Assembly (NCBI RefSeq): GCF_004682055.1
Contig: NZ_QUZU01000007.1
Coordinates: 1-64,000, forward strand
Direction: 5' to 3'
Length of the DNA: 64,000 nucleotides
DNA from: Pseudomonas kairouanensis
GTDB taxonomy: Bacteria; Pseudomonadota; Gammaproteobacteria; Pseudomonadales; Pseudomonadaceae
The notes beneath the pieces are model-generated. The model had not been told where the DNA came from and did no database searches. It worked only from the letters and a program-made list of their open reading frames with translations. Below, piece by piece: positions 1 to 8,301 of the stretch (position 1 is the first letter of the stretch; each line of letters starts with the position of its first letter). Position numbers and translations under genes: made by a program.

Positions 1-69
1 GGCGGTGGGTCAGTCACCTAAGATGTCGACTGGCCCGCCGCCTTCGCGAGCAAGCCCGCTCCCACATTT
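1..69. repeat. REPIN, right half (cut by window start)
   Basis: The inner spacer and right arm of a REP doublet are visible. The arm at about 38-69 reads TTCGCGAGCAAGCCCGCTCC followed by CACATTT, matching the right arms of the elements at 16245, 18559 and 59224. The left arm lies outside the window. Intergenic, downstream of the DUF1289 gene. Confidence 0.8.
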
Positions 70-82
70 GTTCTGTGTGGTG

Positions 83-553
83 TCAGGCACCAAACACATC
101 TTTCAGAAACCCCGGCGCGATATAGCGCTGGTAGTGGGCCTCGGACAAAATAAAAAACTCACGATCAACCGCATCACGCAAATCCGGCAAGGCCCACTCA
201 CGAAACTCCGGCAACAACACCATGCCATACGCCTCCAGATTGGAAATCACCCGCGCGCCCCGGGCAATCAACTGATACGCCCAGCAATATTCTGACTGGT
301 GCGGCACAAAGCGAATCTTGCGCTGTTCCAACTGGCCACGCAGCATCTTGGGGTCGAAAACCTCGACTTTACCGGCCATCACCTGCACCAACAGCTGTTC
401 AAGGCGCAGCCACACCGCACGTTTTTCTTCTTCGTTGTAGCCGTTCCACTGGATCACCTCGTGGTGGAAACGCTTGCAGCCACGGCACACGAGGTCGCCG
501 TAGACCGTGGAGCACAGGCCTACGCAGGGGGTCTTGATGGTTTGGTTGGACAT
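83..553 (-). CDS. DUF1289 domain-containing protein
   Basis: The 156-residue product opens with the DUF1289 signature: a T-P-C-V-G-L-C segment near the N-terminus, then C-R-G-C-K-R-F and a W-x-x-Y/E-E-E-K-R-A-V stretch. The spaced cysteines suggest metal binding, but the function of the family is not known to me. The C-terminal two thirds has no motif I recognise. I chose the ATG at 553 (M-S-N-Q) over an in-frame GTG four codons upstream because DUF1289 proteins normally start just before the TPC motif; neither start has a strong ribosome-binding site. It is monocistronic and divergent from acnB. Confidence 0.75.
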   Translation of the reverse strand: MSNQTIKTPCVGLCSTVYGDLVCRGCKRFHHEVIQWNGYNEEEKRAVWLRLEQLLVQVMAGKVEVFDPKMLRGQLEQRKIRFVPHQSEYCWAYQLIARGARVISNLEAYGMVLLPEFREWALPDLRDAVDREFFILSEAHYQRYIAPGFLKDVFGA

Positions 554-639
554 GGGCAACAGCACACAAATCAGCGAAACAATGCGCCATGTTAGCCCTT
601 TGTCTAACCTTGATCACCCTGCAAACTTACCAAGGCAAC

Positions 640-950
640 TTACCTTTAGAAATTTTTTGCCGTAGAATCATCCGGCCTTGTAAGGCGCCAATAATCCGCT
701 GGAAGCTGTTTTCAAAGCGTCACGAGCACAGTCGTTCCTTCAGAACGGTGTTGGCGATGGTCAATGACTCGGTAGGTCAATGCCCTCGCCAACCCTCATC
801 AGCTCCGTTCTGCAGGCGTAAAACTTTGAAAGCAGCTTCTGTGAGGAATGCCGGCAGCGCTGGCTTTGCGGCCCAAAAAGCCCCCGAGCGCATGCGTGCC
901 GTTCATTTCTGGATGAGCGTCCCGTGGGACCACTGATGAGGGTAATAACT
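640..950 (+). promoter_or_regulatory. Candidate acnB promoter and long 5' leader
   Basis: TTACCT (640-645) and TAGAAT (663-668) are spaced by 17 bp and form a plausible sigma-70 promoter. A start near 675 would give a leader of about 275 nt before acnB. The leader holds complementary stretches such as TTTCAAAG (about 711) and CTTTGAAA (about 824). No credible gene lies between 554 and 950. This is inference from motifs only. Confidence 0.35.
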
Positions 951-3560
951 GTGCTTGAAGCCTACCGCAAACATATCGAAGAGCGTGCAGCCCTGGGTAT
1001 CGTTCCCCAGCCGCTTAACGCCGAACAAACCGCAGGCCTGGTCGAGCTGCTGAAGGCCCCCCCGGCTGGCGAAGAAGAATTCCTCGTTGACCTGATCACC
1101 AACCGTATTCCACCAGGCGTTGACGAAGCTGCCTACGTCAAGGCCGGTTTCCTGTCTGCCCTGGCCAAGGGCGAAGCCACTTCCCCCCTGATCGACAAGA
1201 AACGCGCTGTTGAACTGCTTGGCACCATGCAAGGCGGCTACAACATCGTGACCCTGGTCGAGCTGCTGGACGACGCCGAGCTGGCACCGGTTGCTGCCGC
1301 TCAGCTCAAGCACACCCTGCTGATGTTCGATGCGTTCCACGACGTGGCCGAAAAAGCCAAGAACGGCAACGAGCACGCCAAAGCCGTGATCCAGTCCTGG
1401 GCCGACGGCGAGTGGTTCAAGAACCGCCCGACCCTGGCCGACAAGATCAGCCTGCGCGTATTCAAGGTTACCGGCGAAACCAACACCGACGACCTCTCCC
1501 CTGCACCTGATGCCTGGTCCCGTCCCGACATCCCGCTGCACGCCCTGGCCATGCTGAAAATGGCTCGCGAAGGCATCGTGCCGGACGAGCAAGGCAAGAC
1601 CGGCCCGATGAAGCAGATCGAAGAGATGCGCGGCCAAGGCTTCCCGATCGCCTACGTGGGTGACGTGGTCGGTACCGGTTCGTCCCGTAAGTCGGCGACC
1701 AACTCCGTACTGTGGTTCTTCGGCGACGACGTACCTTACGTGCCGAACAAGCGCGCTGGCGGCTTCTGCTTCGGCAGCAAGATCGCTCCAATCTTCTACA
1801 ACACCATGGAAGATGCTGGCGCACTGCCAATCGAATTCGACGTCACCAACATGAACATGGGCGACGTGATCGACCTGTACCCGCATGCTGGCAAAGTCTG
1901 CAAACACGATTCCGACGAAGTCATCACCACCTTCGAAATGAAGACCCCGGTGCTGTTGGACGAAGTTCGCGCCGGCGGCCGTATCCCGCTGATCATCGGT
2001 CGCGGCCTGACCGACAAGGCCCGTGCCGAACTGGGCCTGGGCCCAACCGACCTGTTCAAGCTGCCTGAAGCACCTGTCGATACCGGCAAGGGCTACACCC
2101 TGGCACAGAAGATGGTCGGCAAGGCGTGCGGCCTGCCAGAAGGCAAAGGCGTTCGTCCTGGCACCTACTGCGAACCGAAGATGACCACCGTGGGCTCCCA
2201 GGACACCACCGGTCCAATGACCCGTGATGAACTCAAAGACCTGGCGTGCCTGGGCTTCTCGACCGACCTGGTGATGCAGTCCTTCTGCCACACCGCGGCT
2301 TACCCCAAGCCGATCGACGTGACCACCCACCACACCCTGCCTGACTTCATCATGACCCGTGGCGGTGTATCGCTGCGTCCAGGCGACGGCATCATCCACA
2401 GCTGGCTGAACCGCATGCTGCTGCCGGACACCGTGGGTACCGGTGGTGACTCCCACACCCGTTTCCCGATGGGCATCTCGTTCCCGGCCGGTTCTGGCCT
2501 GGTGGCGTTTGCCGCAGCCACTGGCGTAATGCCACTGGACATGCCGGAATCGATCCTGGTGCGCTTCAAAGGCAAGATGAAGCCTGGCATCACCCTGCGT
2601 GACCTGGTTCATGCCATTCCTTACTACGCGATCCAATCGGGTCTGCTGACTGTAGAGAAAAAAGGCAAGAAGAACGCCTTCTCCGGCCGCATCCTGGAGA
2701 TCGAAGGCCTGAACGACCTGACGCTGGAACAAGCGTTCGAGCTGTCCGACGCCTCGGCCGAACGTTCGGCCGCCGGTTGCACCATCAAGCTGTCCAAAGA
2801 CTCCGTCACCGAGTACCTGAACTCCAACATCACCCTGCTGCGCTGGATGATCGGTGAAGGCTACGGCGACGCACGTACCCTGGAACGTCGCGCCCAAGCG
2901 ATGGAAGCCTGGGTCAAGAACCCAGAGTTGATGGAAGCCGATGCCGACGCCGAATACGCCGAAATCATCGAGATCGACCTGTCGGAAATCAACGAGCCAA
3001 TCCTCTGCGCGCCAAACGACCCGGACGATGCCCGTCTGCTGTCGAGCGTTGCCGGTGAGAAGATCGACGAAGTGTTCATCGGTTCGTGCATGACCAACAT
3101 CGGTCACTTCCGCGCTGCCGGTAAACTGCTGGAACAGGTCAAGGGTCAGCTGCCTACCCGTCTGTGGCTGTCGCCGCCGACCAAGATGGACGCTCACCAA
3201 CTGACCGAAGAAGGCTACTACGGCATCTACGGCAAAGCTGGCGCACGCATGGAAATGCCGGGCTGCTCGCTGTGCATGGGTAACCAGGCGCGGGTAGAGC
3301 CGAATTCGACCGTTGTGTCGACTTCGACCCGTAACTTCCCGAACCGTCTGGGTGACGGCGCTAACGTCTACCTGGCCTCGGCCGAGCTGGCGGCAGTTGC
3401 CTCCACCCTGGGTCGCTTGCCGACTGTCGAAGAGTACATGGGCTACGCAGCGAAACTGGACACCATGGCCAGCGACGTCTACCGCTACCTGAACTTCGAC
3501 CAGATCGCCGAGTTCCGCAAGATCGCAGCAAGCGCCAACATCCCGGTGATTCAAGCCTAA
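951..3560 (+). CDS. acnB: Bifunctional aconitate hydratase 2 / 2-methylisocitrate dehydratase AcnB
   Basis: This is aconitase B, the main TCA-cycle aconitase in gammaproteobacteria (citrate to isocitrate via cis-aconitate), which can also act on 2-methylisocitrate. The 869-residue length fits the family. The N-terminal HEAT-like and swivel domains come first, then the Fe-S domains with the cluster cysteines in G-S-C-M-T-N and C-S-L-C-M-G-N near the C-terminus. I chose the GTG at 951: GAGGG at 938-942 is 8 nt upstream, and the protein then begins [11 protein letters not shown] as in other pseudomonads. The in-frame ATG at 924 would add nine unconserved residues. A strong terminator follows at once, so the gene is probably monocistronic. 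Confidence 0.97.
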   Translation: MLEAYRKHIEERAALGIVPQPLNAEQTAGLVELLKAPPAGEEEFLVDLITNRIPPGVDEAAYVKAGFLSALAKGEATSPLIDKKRAVELLGTMQGGYNIVTLVELLDDAELAPVAAAQLKHTLLMFDAFHDVAEKAKNGNEHAKAVIQSWADGEWFKNRPTLADKISLRVFKVTGETNTDDLSPAPDAWSRPDIPLHALAMLKMAREGIVPDEQGKTGPMKQIEEMRGQGFPIAYVGDVVGTGSSRKSATNSVLWFFGDDVPYVPNKRAGGFCFGSKIAPIFYNTMEDAGALPIEFDVTNMNMGDVIDLYPHAGKVCKHDSDEVITTFEMKTPVLLDEVRAGGRIPLIIGRGLTDKARAELGLGPTDLFKLPEAPVDTGKGYTLAQKMVGKACGLPEGKGVRPGTYCEPKMTTVGSQDTTGPMTRDELKDLACLGFSTDLVMQSFCHTAAYPKPIDVTTHHTLPDFIMTRGGVSLRPGDGIIHSWLNRMLLPDTVGTGGDSHTRFPMGISFPAGSGLVAFAAATGVMPLDMPESILVRFKGKMKPGITLRDLVHAIPYYAIQSGLLTVEKKGKKNAFSGRILEIEGLNDLTLEQAFELSDASAERSAAGCTIKLSKDSVTEYLNSNITLLRWMIGEGYGDARTLERRAQAMEAWVKNPELMEADADAEYAEIIEIDLSEINEPILCAPNDPDDARLLSSVAGEKIDEVFIGSCMTNIGHFRAAGKLLEQVKGQLPTRLWLSPPTKMDAHQLTEEGYYGIYGKAGARMEMPGCSLCMGNQARVEPNSTVVSTSTRNFPNRLGDGANVYLASAELAAVASTLGRLPTVEEYMGYAAKLDTMASDVYRYLNFDQIAEFRKIAASANIPVIQA

Positions 3561-3574
3561 GGTGTTGATGCAAT

Positions 3575-3613
3575 AAAAACGCCGCGTATCGCAAGATACG
3601 CGGCGTTTTTTTA
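3575..3613 (+). terminator. Rho-independent terminator of acnB
   Basis: A perfect 16-bp stem (AAAAACGCCGCGTATC / GATACGCGGCGTTTTT) with a GCAA tetraloop runs into a T-tract 14 nt after the acnB stop codon. Confidence 0.93.
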
Positions 3614-3650
3614 TGCCTGGAATACAGTATTAGCAACACAACAAAACGAA

Positions 3651-3739
3651 TGTGGGAGGGGGCTTGCTCCCGATAGCATTGGATCAGTCAGCACTACTGT
3701 GACTGATACACCGCCATCGGGAGCAAGCCCCCTCCCACA
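3651..3739. repeat. REPIN (GGGAGGGGGCTTGCTCCC type)
   Basis: Two inverted REP arms (TGTGGGAGGGGGCTTGCTCC and its complement) flank a spacer of about 40 bp. The element is 89 bp long and lies between the convergent acnB and permease genes. Same type as 20131, 29418 and 36565. Confidence 0.9.
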
Positions 3740-3775
3740 TTTAGAACCGCGCAGCCCGAACGACTGTACTACGAC

Positions 3776-5053
3776 TCAAGGAATCAGCGAATACACCACC
3801 GCCGTAATCGCCACCAGGCCTACCGCCGTAACGAACACATTGGAAGCCTGCCCACGGTACTTGGCCATAGCCGGCACTTTGCGAATCGCGTACATCGGCA
3901 TCAGGAACAGAATCGACGCAATCACCGGGCCACCCAGGGCTTCGATCATACCCAGGATGCTTGGGTTGAGCGTGGCAACGATCCAGCACACCACCAGCAT
4001 GAATGCGGCGGTCATACGGTCCAGCGTCTTCGGCGCCGGACGGCGACCGGTCTTGAGCACCAGGCCCTTGAGGCCTTCGCTGGCGCCGATGTAGTGGCCC
4101 AGGAACGACTTGGCAATCGCCACGAACGCAATCAACGGCGCGGCAAAGGCGATCGTCGGGTTGTCGAAGTGGTTGGCCAGGTACGACAGGATCGACAGGT
4201 TCTGCGCCTTGGCTTCGGCCAGTTGCGCCGGCGACAGGGTCAGCACGCAGCTGAACACGAAGAACAGCACCATCACCACCATCAGCAGGTGCGCGCGGGA
4301 CAGGATCTGCGAACTGCGCTCATCGGCGTTGGCACCGTACTGGCGCTTCTGGTCAACCGCAAAGGCCGAGATGATCGGTGAATGGTTGAACGAGAACACC
4401 ATCACCGGAATCGCCAGCCACAGGGTGCTGAGCAACGCGGACGGCGCCGGTACTACGCTGGCGGTGCTGAGGATGCCGCCATTCCAATGGGGAATCAGGT
4501 ACACGGCCAGGAACAGCAAGGCCACGATAAACGGATACACCATCAGGCTCATGGCCTTGACGATCACCTGCTCACCGCAGCGCACCACGGCCAACAGGCC
4601 GAGAATCAGCACAAATGCCAACAACGCCCGTGGCGGCGGCATGATGTGCAGTTGATGCTCCATAAAGCTGCTGACCGTGTTGGTCAGCGCCACGCTATAG
4701 ATCAGCAGGATCGGGAAGATCGCGAAGAAGTACAGCAAGGTGATCAGTGCACCGGCCTTGAGGCCGAAGTGCTCTTCGACCACATCGGTAATATCCGACC
4801 CTTCACGACCGGACAGCACGAACCGGGTCAAGCCACGGTGGGCAAAGAACGTCATCGGGAACGCCAGCACCGCCAGGATCAGCAGCGGCCAGAAGCCCCC
4901 CAGGCCAGCGTTGATGGGCAAAAACAAAGTACCGGCGCCGATGGCGGTGCCAAACAGGCCCAGCATCCAGGTGGTGTCCTGGCGGCTCCAGCTTGTGAGC
5001 GTTGCAGGTGTCGTTGCATAGCGTTCGTCGACGCTATTGGCCTGATCATTCAT
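3776..5053 (-). CDS. HAAAP-family serine/threonine permease (SdaC/TdcC-like)
   Basis: A 425-residue inner-membrane protein with about 11 hydrophobic segments. The first carries G-T-A-I-G-A-G-T-L-F-L-P, the conserved opening of the hydroxy/aromatic amino acid permease family, whose SdaC/TdcC branch imports serine or threonine with protons or sodium. F-S-F-N-H-S-P in the middle is also typical of this branch. The start at 5053 (M-N-D-Q-A-N) has GGAG about 9 nt upstream; a further in-frame ATG six codons upstream has no better site. It is divergent from the Thr-rich leader peptide at 5262, which may be a coincidence or a hint that both respond to threonine or serine supply. Substrate is inferred from family only. 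Confidence 0.88.
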   Translation of the reverse strand: MNDQANSVDERYATTPATLTSWSRQDTTWMLGLFGTAIGAGTLFLPINAGLGGFWPLLILAVLAFPMTFFAHRGLTRFVLSGREGSDITDVVEEHFGLKAGALITLLYFFAIFPILLIYSVALTNTVSSFMEHQLHIMPPPRALLAFVLILGLLAVVRCGEQVIVKAMSLMVYPFIVALLFLAVYLIPHWNGGILSTASVVPAPSALLSTLWLAIPVMVFSFNHSPIISAFAVDQKRQYGANADERSSQILSRAHLLMVVMVLFFVFSCVLTLSPAQLAEAKAQNLSILSYLANHFDNPTIAFAAPLIAFVAIAKSFLGHYIGASEGLKGLVLKTGRRPAPKTLDRMTAAFMLVVCWIVATLNPSILGMIEALGGPVIASILFLMPMYAIRKVPAMAKYRGQASNVFVTAVGLVAITAVVYSLIP

Positions 5054-5225
5054 CCGGTGGGATCTCCGCATTTACACGGCCAGGACGAGTCAGAAATACC
5101 TGACAGGCAGCGCCCTGGACATAGAAGGGGCGCGATTGTCCGGGATTCTTGTGAATAAGCAAAGACTTAGCTGAGGAACGGTGGCGTGGCGCATCGACGC
5201 GCGGAGTTTAATTTAGACACATTTG

Positions 5226-5255
5226 TTGACAACATAGCCCCGCGCTTAGCATGAT
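5226..5255 (+). promoter_or_regulatory. Candidate promoter of the leader peptide/cysteine hydrolase unit
   Basis: TTGACA at 5226-5231 matches the -35 consensus. Possible -10 boxes are TAGCAT (5247-5252, 15-bp spacer) or CATGAT (5250-5255, 18-bp spacer). Either places transcription start at about 5259-5262, almost on the ATG of the leader peptide, so that peptide may be translated from a leaderless mRNA. Confidence 0.5.
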
Positions 5256-5261
5256 CGGCCC

Positions 5262-5348
5262 ATGAACTTTATTCAGCACCAACTCACCCGTACCACCACC
5301 ACGACCGCTTTTGGCGGGTCGCGCGGTGGCTGTGGGTGCTTGAGCTAG
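5262..5348 (+). CDS. Thr-rich 28-residue leader peptide (putative attenuator peptide)
   Basis: This small frame reads MNFIQHQLTRTTTTTAF, then a Gly/Cys-rich tail (G-G-S-R-G-G-C-G-C-L-S) and a TAG at 5346. Five consecutive Thr codons (ACC, ACC, ACC, ACG, ACC) are just what a threonine-sensing attenuator would use; the Cys, Gly and Arg codons that follow are an alternative sensor. No Shine-Dalgarno is visible and the predicted transcription start is nearly at the ATG. A rho-independent terminator begins 22 nt after the stop, and the cysteine hydrolase gene follows. TGGCGGG inside the frame (5312-5318) is complementary to CCCGCCA in the terminator's left arm (5374-5380), which allows an antiterminator fold. 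No experimental counterpart is known to me. Confidence 0.6.
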   Translation: MNFIQHQLTRTTTTTAFGGSRGGCGCLS

Positions 5349-5370
5349 ACACTTCACAGATTCAACCCAA

Positions 5371-5402
5371 GGCCCCGCCAGCAATGGACGGGGCCTTTTT
5401 AT
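5371..5402 (+). terminator. Attenuator-type terminator upstream of the cysteine hydrolase gene
   Basis: GGCCCCG and CGGGGCC form the outer stem, extended by CCA/TGG around a GCAA loop with one bulged A, then TTTTTATT. It lies between the Thr-rich leader peptide and the cysteine hydrolase start at 5439, the standard place for an attenuator. Confidence 0.8.
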
Positions 5403-5438
5403 TGCGCCGTCCGCCAGGCAACTACAAGGAGCAACACC

Positions 5439-5963
5439 ATGGCTGACGCCCTGCTGATCATCGATATGCAAACTGGCCTCTACGACGGCCCGGAAAAGCC
5501 CTACGCCCGCGAACGCTTGCTAGACAACATCAATCAGTTGATTCAACGCGCCCGCAAGGCCAACGCCCCCATCTTCGTCGCCCAACACACCGGCCCGGCA
5601 GGCTCGCCCATTGCAGCGGGTAGCCCGCTGTGGAAGGTGTGTCACGGGCTGGAGGTCGACGAGTCTCACGATCGCCTGTTCAACAAGACTCGCCCCAGCT
5701 GTTTTCTCGGTACAGATCTTGCGCAGCAACTCAACGCCGCACAGGTCAAAGAACTGGTGATCGTGGGCATGAAAACCCAGTTCTGCATCGACACCACTTG
5801 CCGCGTGGCGGTAGAACTGGGCTTTCGCGTGGTGCTACCGGAAGACGGCCATAGTTGCATGGACACCCCGGCGCTGAAGGCCGAGGCGATTATCGAGCAT
5901 CACAATGCAACGCTGGCCGGGGCGTTTGCAAAACGAGTAAAAACGTACGAAGTCGAGTTTTAA
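5439..5963 (+). CDS. Cysteine hydrolase of the isochorismatase superfamily
   Basis: The 174-residue product has the full catalytic triad of the isochorismatase/nicotinamidase fold: Asp9 in I-I-D-M-Q, Lys83 in N-K-T-R-P-S-C-F and Cys116 in T-Q-F-C-I-D-T-T-C. The cis-peptide region before the Cys is also typical. Family members hydrolyse amides or vinyl ethers (nicotinamide, ureidoacrylate, isochorismate); the substrate here cannot be read from sequence. The start has AAGGAG 9 nt upstream. Expression is likely controlled by the leader peptide and terminator at 5262-5402. Confidence 0.88.
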   Translation: MADALLIIDMQTGLYDGPEKPYARERLLDNINQLIQRARKANAPIFVAQHTGPAGSPIAAGSPLWKVCHGLEVDESHDRLFNKTRPSCFLGTDLAQQLNAAQVKELVIVGMKTQFCIDTTCRVAVELGFRVVLPEDGHSCMDTPALKAEAIIEHHNATLAGAFAKRVKTYEVEF

Positions 5964-5976
5964 GTCTGTAGATACT

Positions 5977-6075
5977 GTAGGAGCGAGCTTGCTCGCGAAG
6001 AACTCACAGGCACTGCGGGTATCCAGGTTTCCCGCGTTATCGTTGACGTTTTTTCGCGAGCAAGCTCGCTCCTAC
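5977..6075. repeat. REPIN (GTAGGAGCGAGCTTGCTCGC type)
   Basis: Inverted arms GTAGGAGCGAGCTTGCTCGC and GCGAGCAAGCTCGCTCCTAC flank a longer spacer. The element is 99 bp, about 10 bp longer than the other doublets in the window, and the only one with the GAGCGAGC arm. Confidence 0.85.
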
Positions 6076-6128
6076 GGTAAACATTCCCACATACTGCCCC
6101 CCTCCAACCCTTCAGGAAGAGCCTGCCG

Positions 6129-7082
6129 ATGTCCACCACCGTTCTGGTCCTAGTTGAAACCATCAACGAATACCTGCAAATCATCGAAAGCAATGACTTC
6201 CACGTCATTCTGGCGCCCACGCCAACCGAACGTGCCCAGGCCATCAAGACCCACGGTGGGCAGATCAAGGCCGTACTGACCCGTGGGCCGCTGGGTTTGT
6301 ACGCCGAAGAGATCGCCGCCCTGCCACTGCTTGAGATCATCTGCGTGATCGGCGCCGGCTACGAGCATGTGGACCTGCAGGCCGCCAGCAACCGTGGGAT
6401 CGTGGTCACCAACGGTGCCGGGGTAAACGCACCGTCGGTGGCGGATCACGCCATGGCGTTGCTGCTGTCACTGGTGCGCGGCATTCCCCAGACCGACGCC
6501 GCCGTGCGCCGCAGCGAGTGGCCGAAAGTCATGCGCCCTTCCCTGGGTGGCAAACAACTGGGTATCCTGGGCCTTGGCGCCGTAGGTCTGGAGATCGCCA
6601 AGCGCGCGGCCCTGGGGTTTGGCATGGAGATCAGCTACCACAATCGCCAACCCCGGGATGATGTGGACTACACCTACTGCGCCACGGCCGTGGAACTGGC
6701 ACGGACTTCGGACTTCCTGATCCTGGCCACCCCCGGCGGCGCCAGCACTCGCCATCTGATCGACCGCCATGCCTTGGATGCATTGGGCCCCAATGGCTAC
6801 CTGGTAAATATCGGCCGTGGCAGCGTGGTGGTCACCGACGACCTGGTGGCGGCCCTTGAGCAACGGCGTATCGGTGGGGCCGCCCTGGACGTCTTCGACG
6901 ATGAACCCAAGGTACCCGACGCCCTCAAGCGCCTGAGCAATACCGTGCTCACCTCCCATGTGGCCGGCCTTTCACCGGAGGCCGCCCACGACACCGTGCA
7001 GCGCGTGGCCGACAATCTGCTGGAGTACTTCGCCGGGCGTCCCGTGCTCACCCCGGTCGCCCTGCCCGCGGCCGTAAAATGA
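6129..7082 (+). CDS. D-isomer-specific 2-hydroxyacid dehydrogenase
   Basis: A cytosolic NAD(P)-dependent reductase of 2-ketoacids. The Rossmann motif is G-L-G-A-V-G near residue 145. The catalytic Arg lies in N-I-G-R-G-S-V-V, the Glu in D-V-F-D-D-E-P, and the His in T-S-H-V-A-G. The 317-residue length fits the glyoxylate/hydroxypyruvate reductase branch; the substrate is uncertain. AGGAAGAG lies upstream of the ATG. The gene stands alone between a REPIN and a GC-rich hairpin. Confidence 0.9.
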   Translation: MSTTVLVLVETINEYLQIIESNDFHVILAPTPTERAQAIKTHGGQIKAVLTRGPLGLYAEEIAALPLLEIICVIGAGYEHVDLQAASNRGIVVTNGAGVNAPSVADHAMALLLSLVRGIPQTDAAVRRSEWPKVMRPSLGGKQLGILGLGAVGLEIAKRAALGFGMEISYHNRQPRDDVDYTYCATAVELARTSDFLILATPGGASTRHLIDRHALDALGPNGYLVNIGRGSVVVTDDLVAALEQRRIGGAALDVFDDEPKVPDALKRLSNTVLTSHVAGLSPEAAHDTVQRVADNLLEYFAGRPVLTPVALPAAVK

Positions 7083-7125
7083 CCGATCAGGCACGCTGAT
7101 CATCATCCAACACGCTAACCTATTA

Positions 7126-7154
7126 AGCCGCCCCGACCTTGTCGCTGGGCGGCT
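7126..7154. other. GC-rich intergenic hairpin
   Basis: AGCCGCCC and GGGCGGCT form an 8-bp stem around a 13-nt loop, downstream of the hydroxyacid dehydrogenase. It has no T-tract, so it may be a weak or factor-dependent terminator, or only structure. Confidence 0.3.
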
Positions 7155-7211
7155 GTGCGCATTAGATTAGGAAATAGTCCAAGGCCTTAAGAATAAGCAG
7201 AAGGGATAAGC

Positions 7212-8279
7212 ATGGCGCTGAACGACCAATCGACCCAGATTCGCCCAGGCGAAGAACTTGATGCCAGCCTGATCGATCCCTACCTCAAGGCCCATATCCC
7301 GGGCTTGAGTGGCACGCCGACCATCAGCCAGTTCCCCGGTGGCGCGTCCAACCTGACTTACCTGCTGGAGTACCCCGGCCAGGAATTCGTCCTGCGCCGC
7401 CCGCCTTTTGGCCACAAGGCCAAGTCTGCCCATGACATGGGCCGCGAGTACCGCATTCTCAACCAGCTCAAGGACGGTTTCCCGTATTGCCCCAAGGCTT
7501 ATGTGCATTGCACCGACGAGTCGGTGATTGGCGCCGAGTTCTATGTAATGGAGCGGGTCAACGGCATTATTCTGCGCTCGGACTTGCCGCCGGAACTGGG
7601 TCTGGACGCGACCAAGACCGAAGCCCTGTGCAAGAGCTTTATCGATAAGTTCGTCGAACTCCATCAGGTGGACTACACCGCCTGCGGCCTGGCCGACCTG
7701 GGCAAGCCCGAAGGCTACGTAGCGCGTCAGATCCGTGGCTGGAGCGACCGCTACGAAAAAGCCCTGACCCCCGACGCCCCACGCTGGGAGGCCGTACGTG
7801 CCTGGCTCAACGACAAGATGCCAGCCGACCACCCCACTTCCAGCATCGTGCACAACGACTACCGCTTCGATAACGTGATTCTCGACCCGCACAACCCGAT
7901 GCAGATCATCGGCGTACTGGACTGGGAACTGACCACCCTGGGCGACCCACTGATGGACCTGGGCAATACCCTCGCCTATTGGATCGAAGCAGCCGACCCG
8001 GCGCCTGTGCAACTGATGCGCCGCCAGCCCAGCAACGCCCCCGGCATGCTGACCCGGCGCGAGTTTGTCGATTACTACGCCGAGCGCTCCGGCATCCAGA
8101 TCGACAATTTCGACTTCTACTACACCTACGGCCTGTTCCGCCTGGCCGGCATCGTGCAGCAGATCTACTACCGTTTCTTCCACGGCCAGACCCAGGACAA
8201 ACGCTTTGCGCAGTTCATCCAGATGAACAAGCTGCTGGAGCAGATGAGCCTGAATGTCATCGGCAAATCCGCGCTCTGA
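7212..8279 (+). CDS. APH-family phosphotransferase (ACAD10/11 N-terminal-like)
   Basis: A 355-residue protein of the aminoglycoside phosphotransferase/choline kinase fold. A G-G-A-S-N-L-T-Y loop (about residue 40) is followed by V-L-R-R-P-P. The catalytic loop is S-I-V-H-N-D-Y-R-F-D-N, and the metal-binding segment is V-L-D-W-E-L-T-T-L-G-D-P. This subgroup resembles the kinase part of human ACAD10/11, which phosphorylates 4-hydroxy fatty acyl-CoAs; it is not an antibiotic-resistance enzyme. The downstream SDR starts 22 nt after the stop and is probably co-transcribed, which fits acyl-CoA catabolism. GAAGGGA precedes the ATG. Confidence 0.88.
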   Translation: MALNDQSTQIRPGEELDASLIDPYLKAHIPGLSGTPTISQFPGGASNLTYLLEYPGQEFVLRRPPFGHKAKSAHDMGREYRILNQLKDGFPYCPKAYVHCTDESVIGAEFYVMERVNGIILRSDLPPELGLDATKTEALCKSFIDKFVELHQVDYTACGLADLGKPEGYVARQIRGWSDRYEKALTPDAPRWEAVRAWLNDKMPADHPTSSIVHNDYRFDNVILDPHNPMQIIGVLDWELTTLGDPLMDLGNTLAYWIEAADPAPVQLMRRQPSNAPGMLTRREFVDYYAERSGIQIDNFDFYYTYGLFRLAGIVQQIYYRFFHGQTQDKRFAQFIQMNKLLEQMSLNVIGKSAL

Positions 8280-8301
8280 TCGCCCATAACAAGGAACTCC
8301 C

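Noticed and set aside
903..3554. 883-codon open frame antisense to acnB
   Set aside because: Shadow of a GC-rich gene; no start signal and low-complexity composition, while the sense frame is plainly AcnB.
3651..3739. Inverted repeats considered as CRISPR or terminators
   Set aside because: Single palindromic doublets with the same consensus scattered between genes; no spacer array and no consistent T-tract. They fit REPINs.
7212..8279. Aminoglycoside resistance gene
   Set aside because: The fold is APH-like, but sequence and the SDR neighbour match the ACAD10/11-type kinase group of acyl-CoA metabolism.
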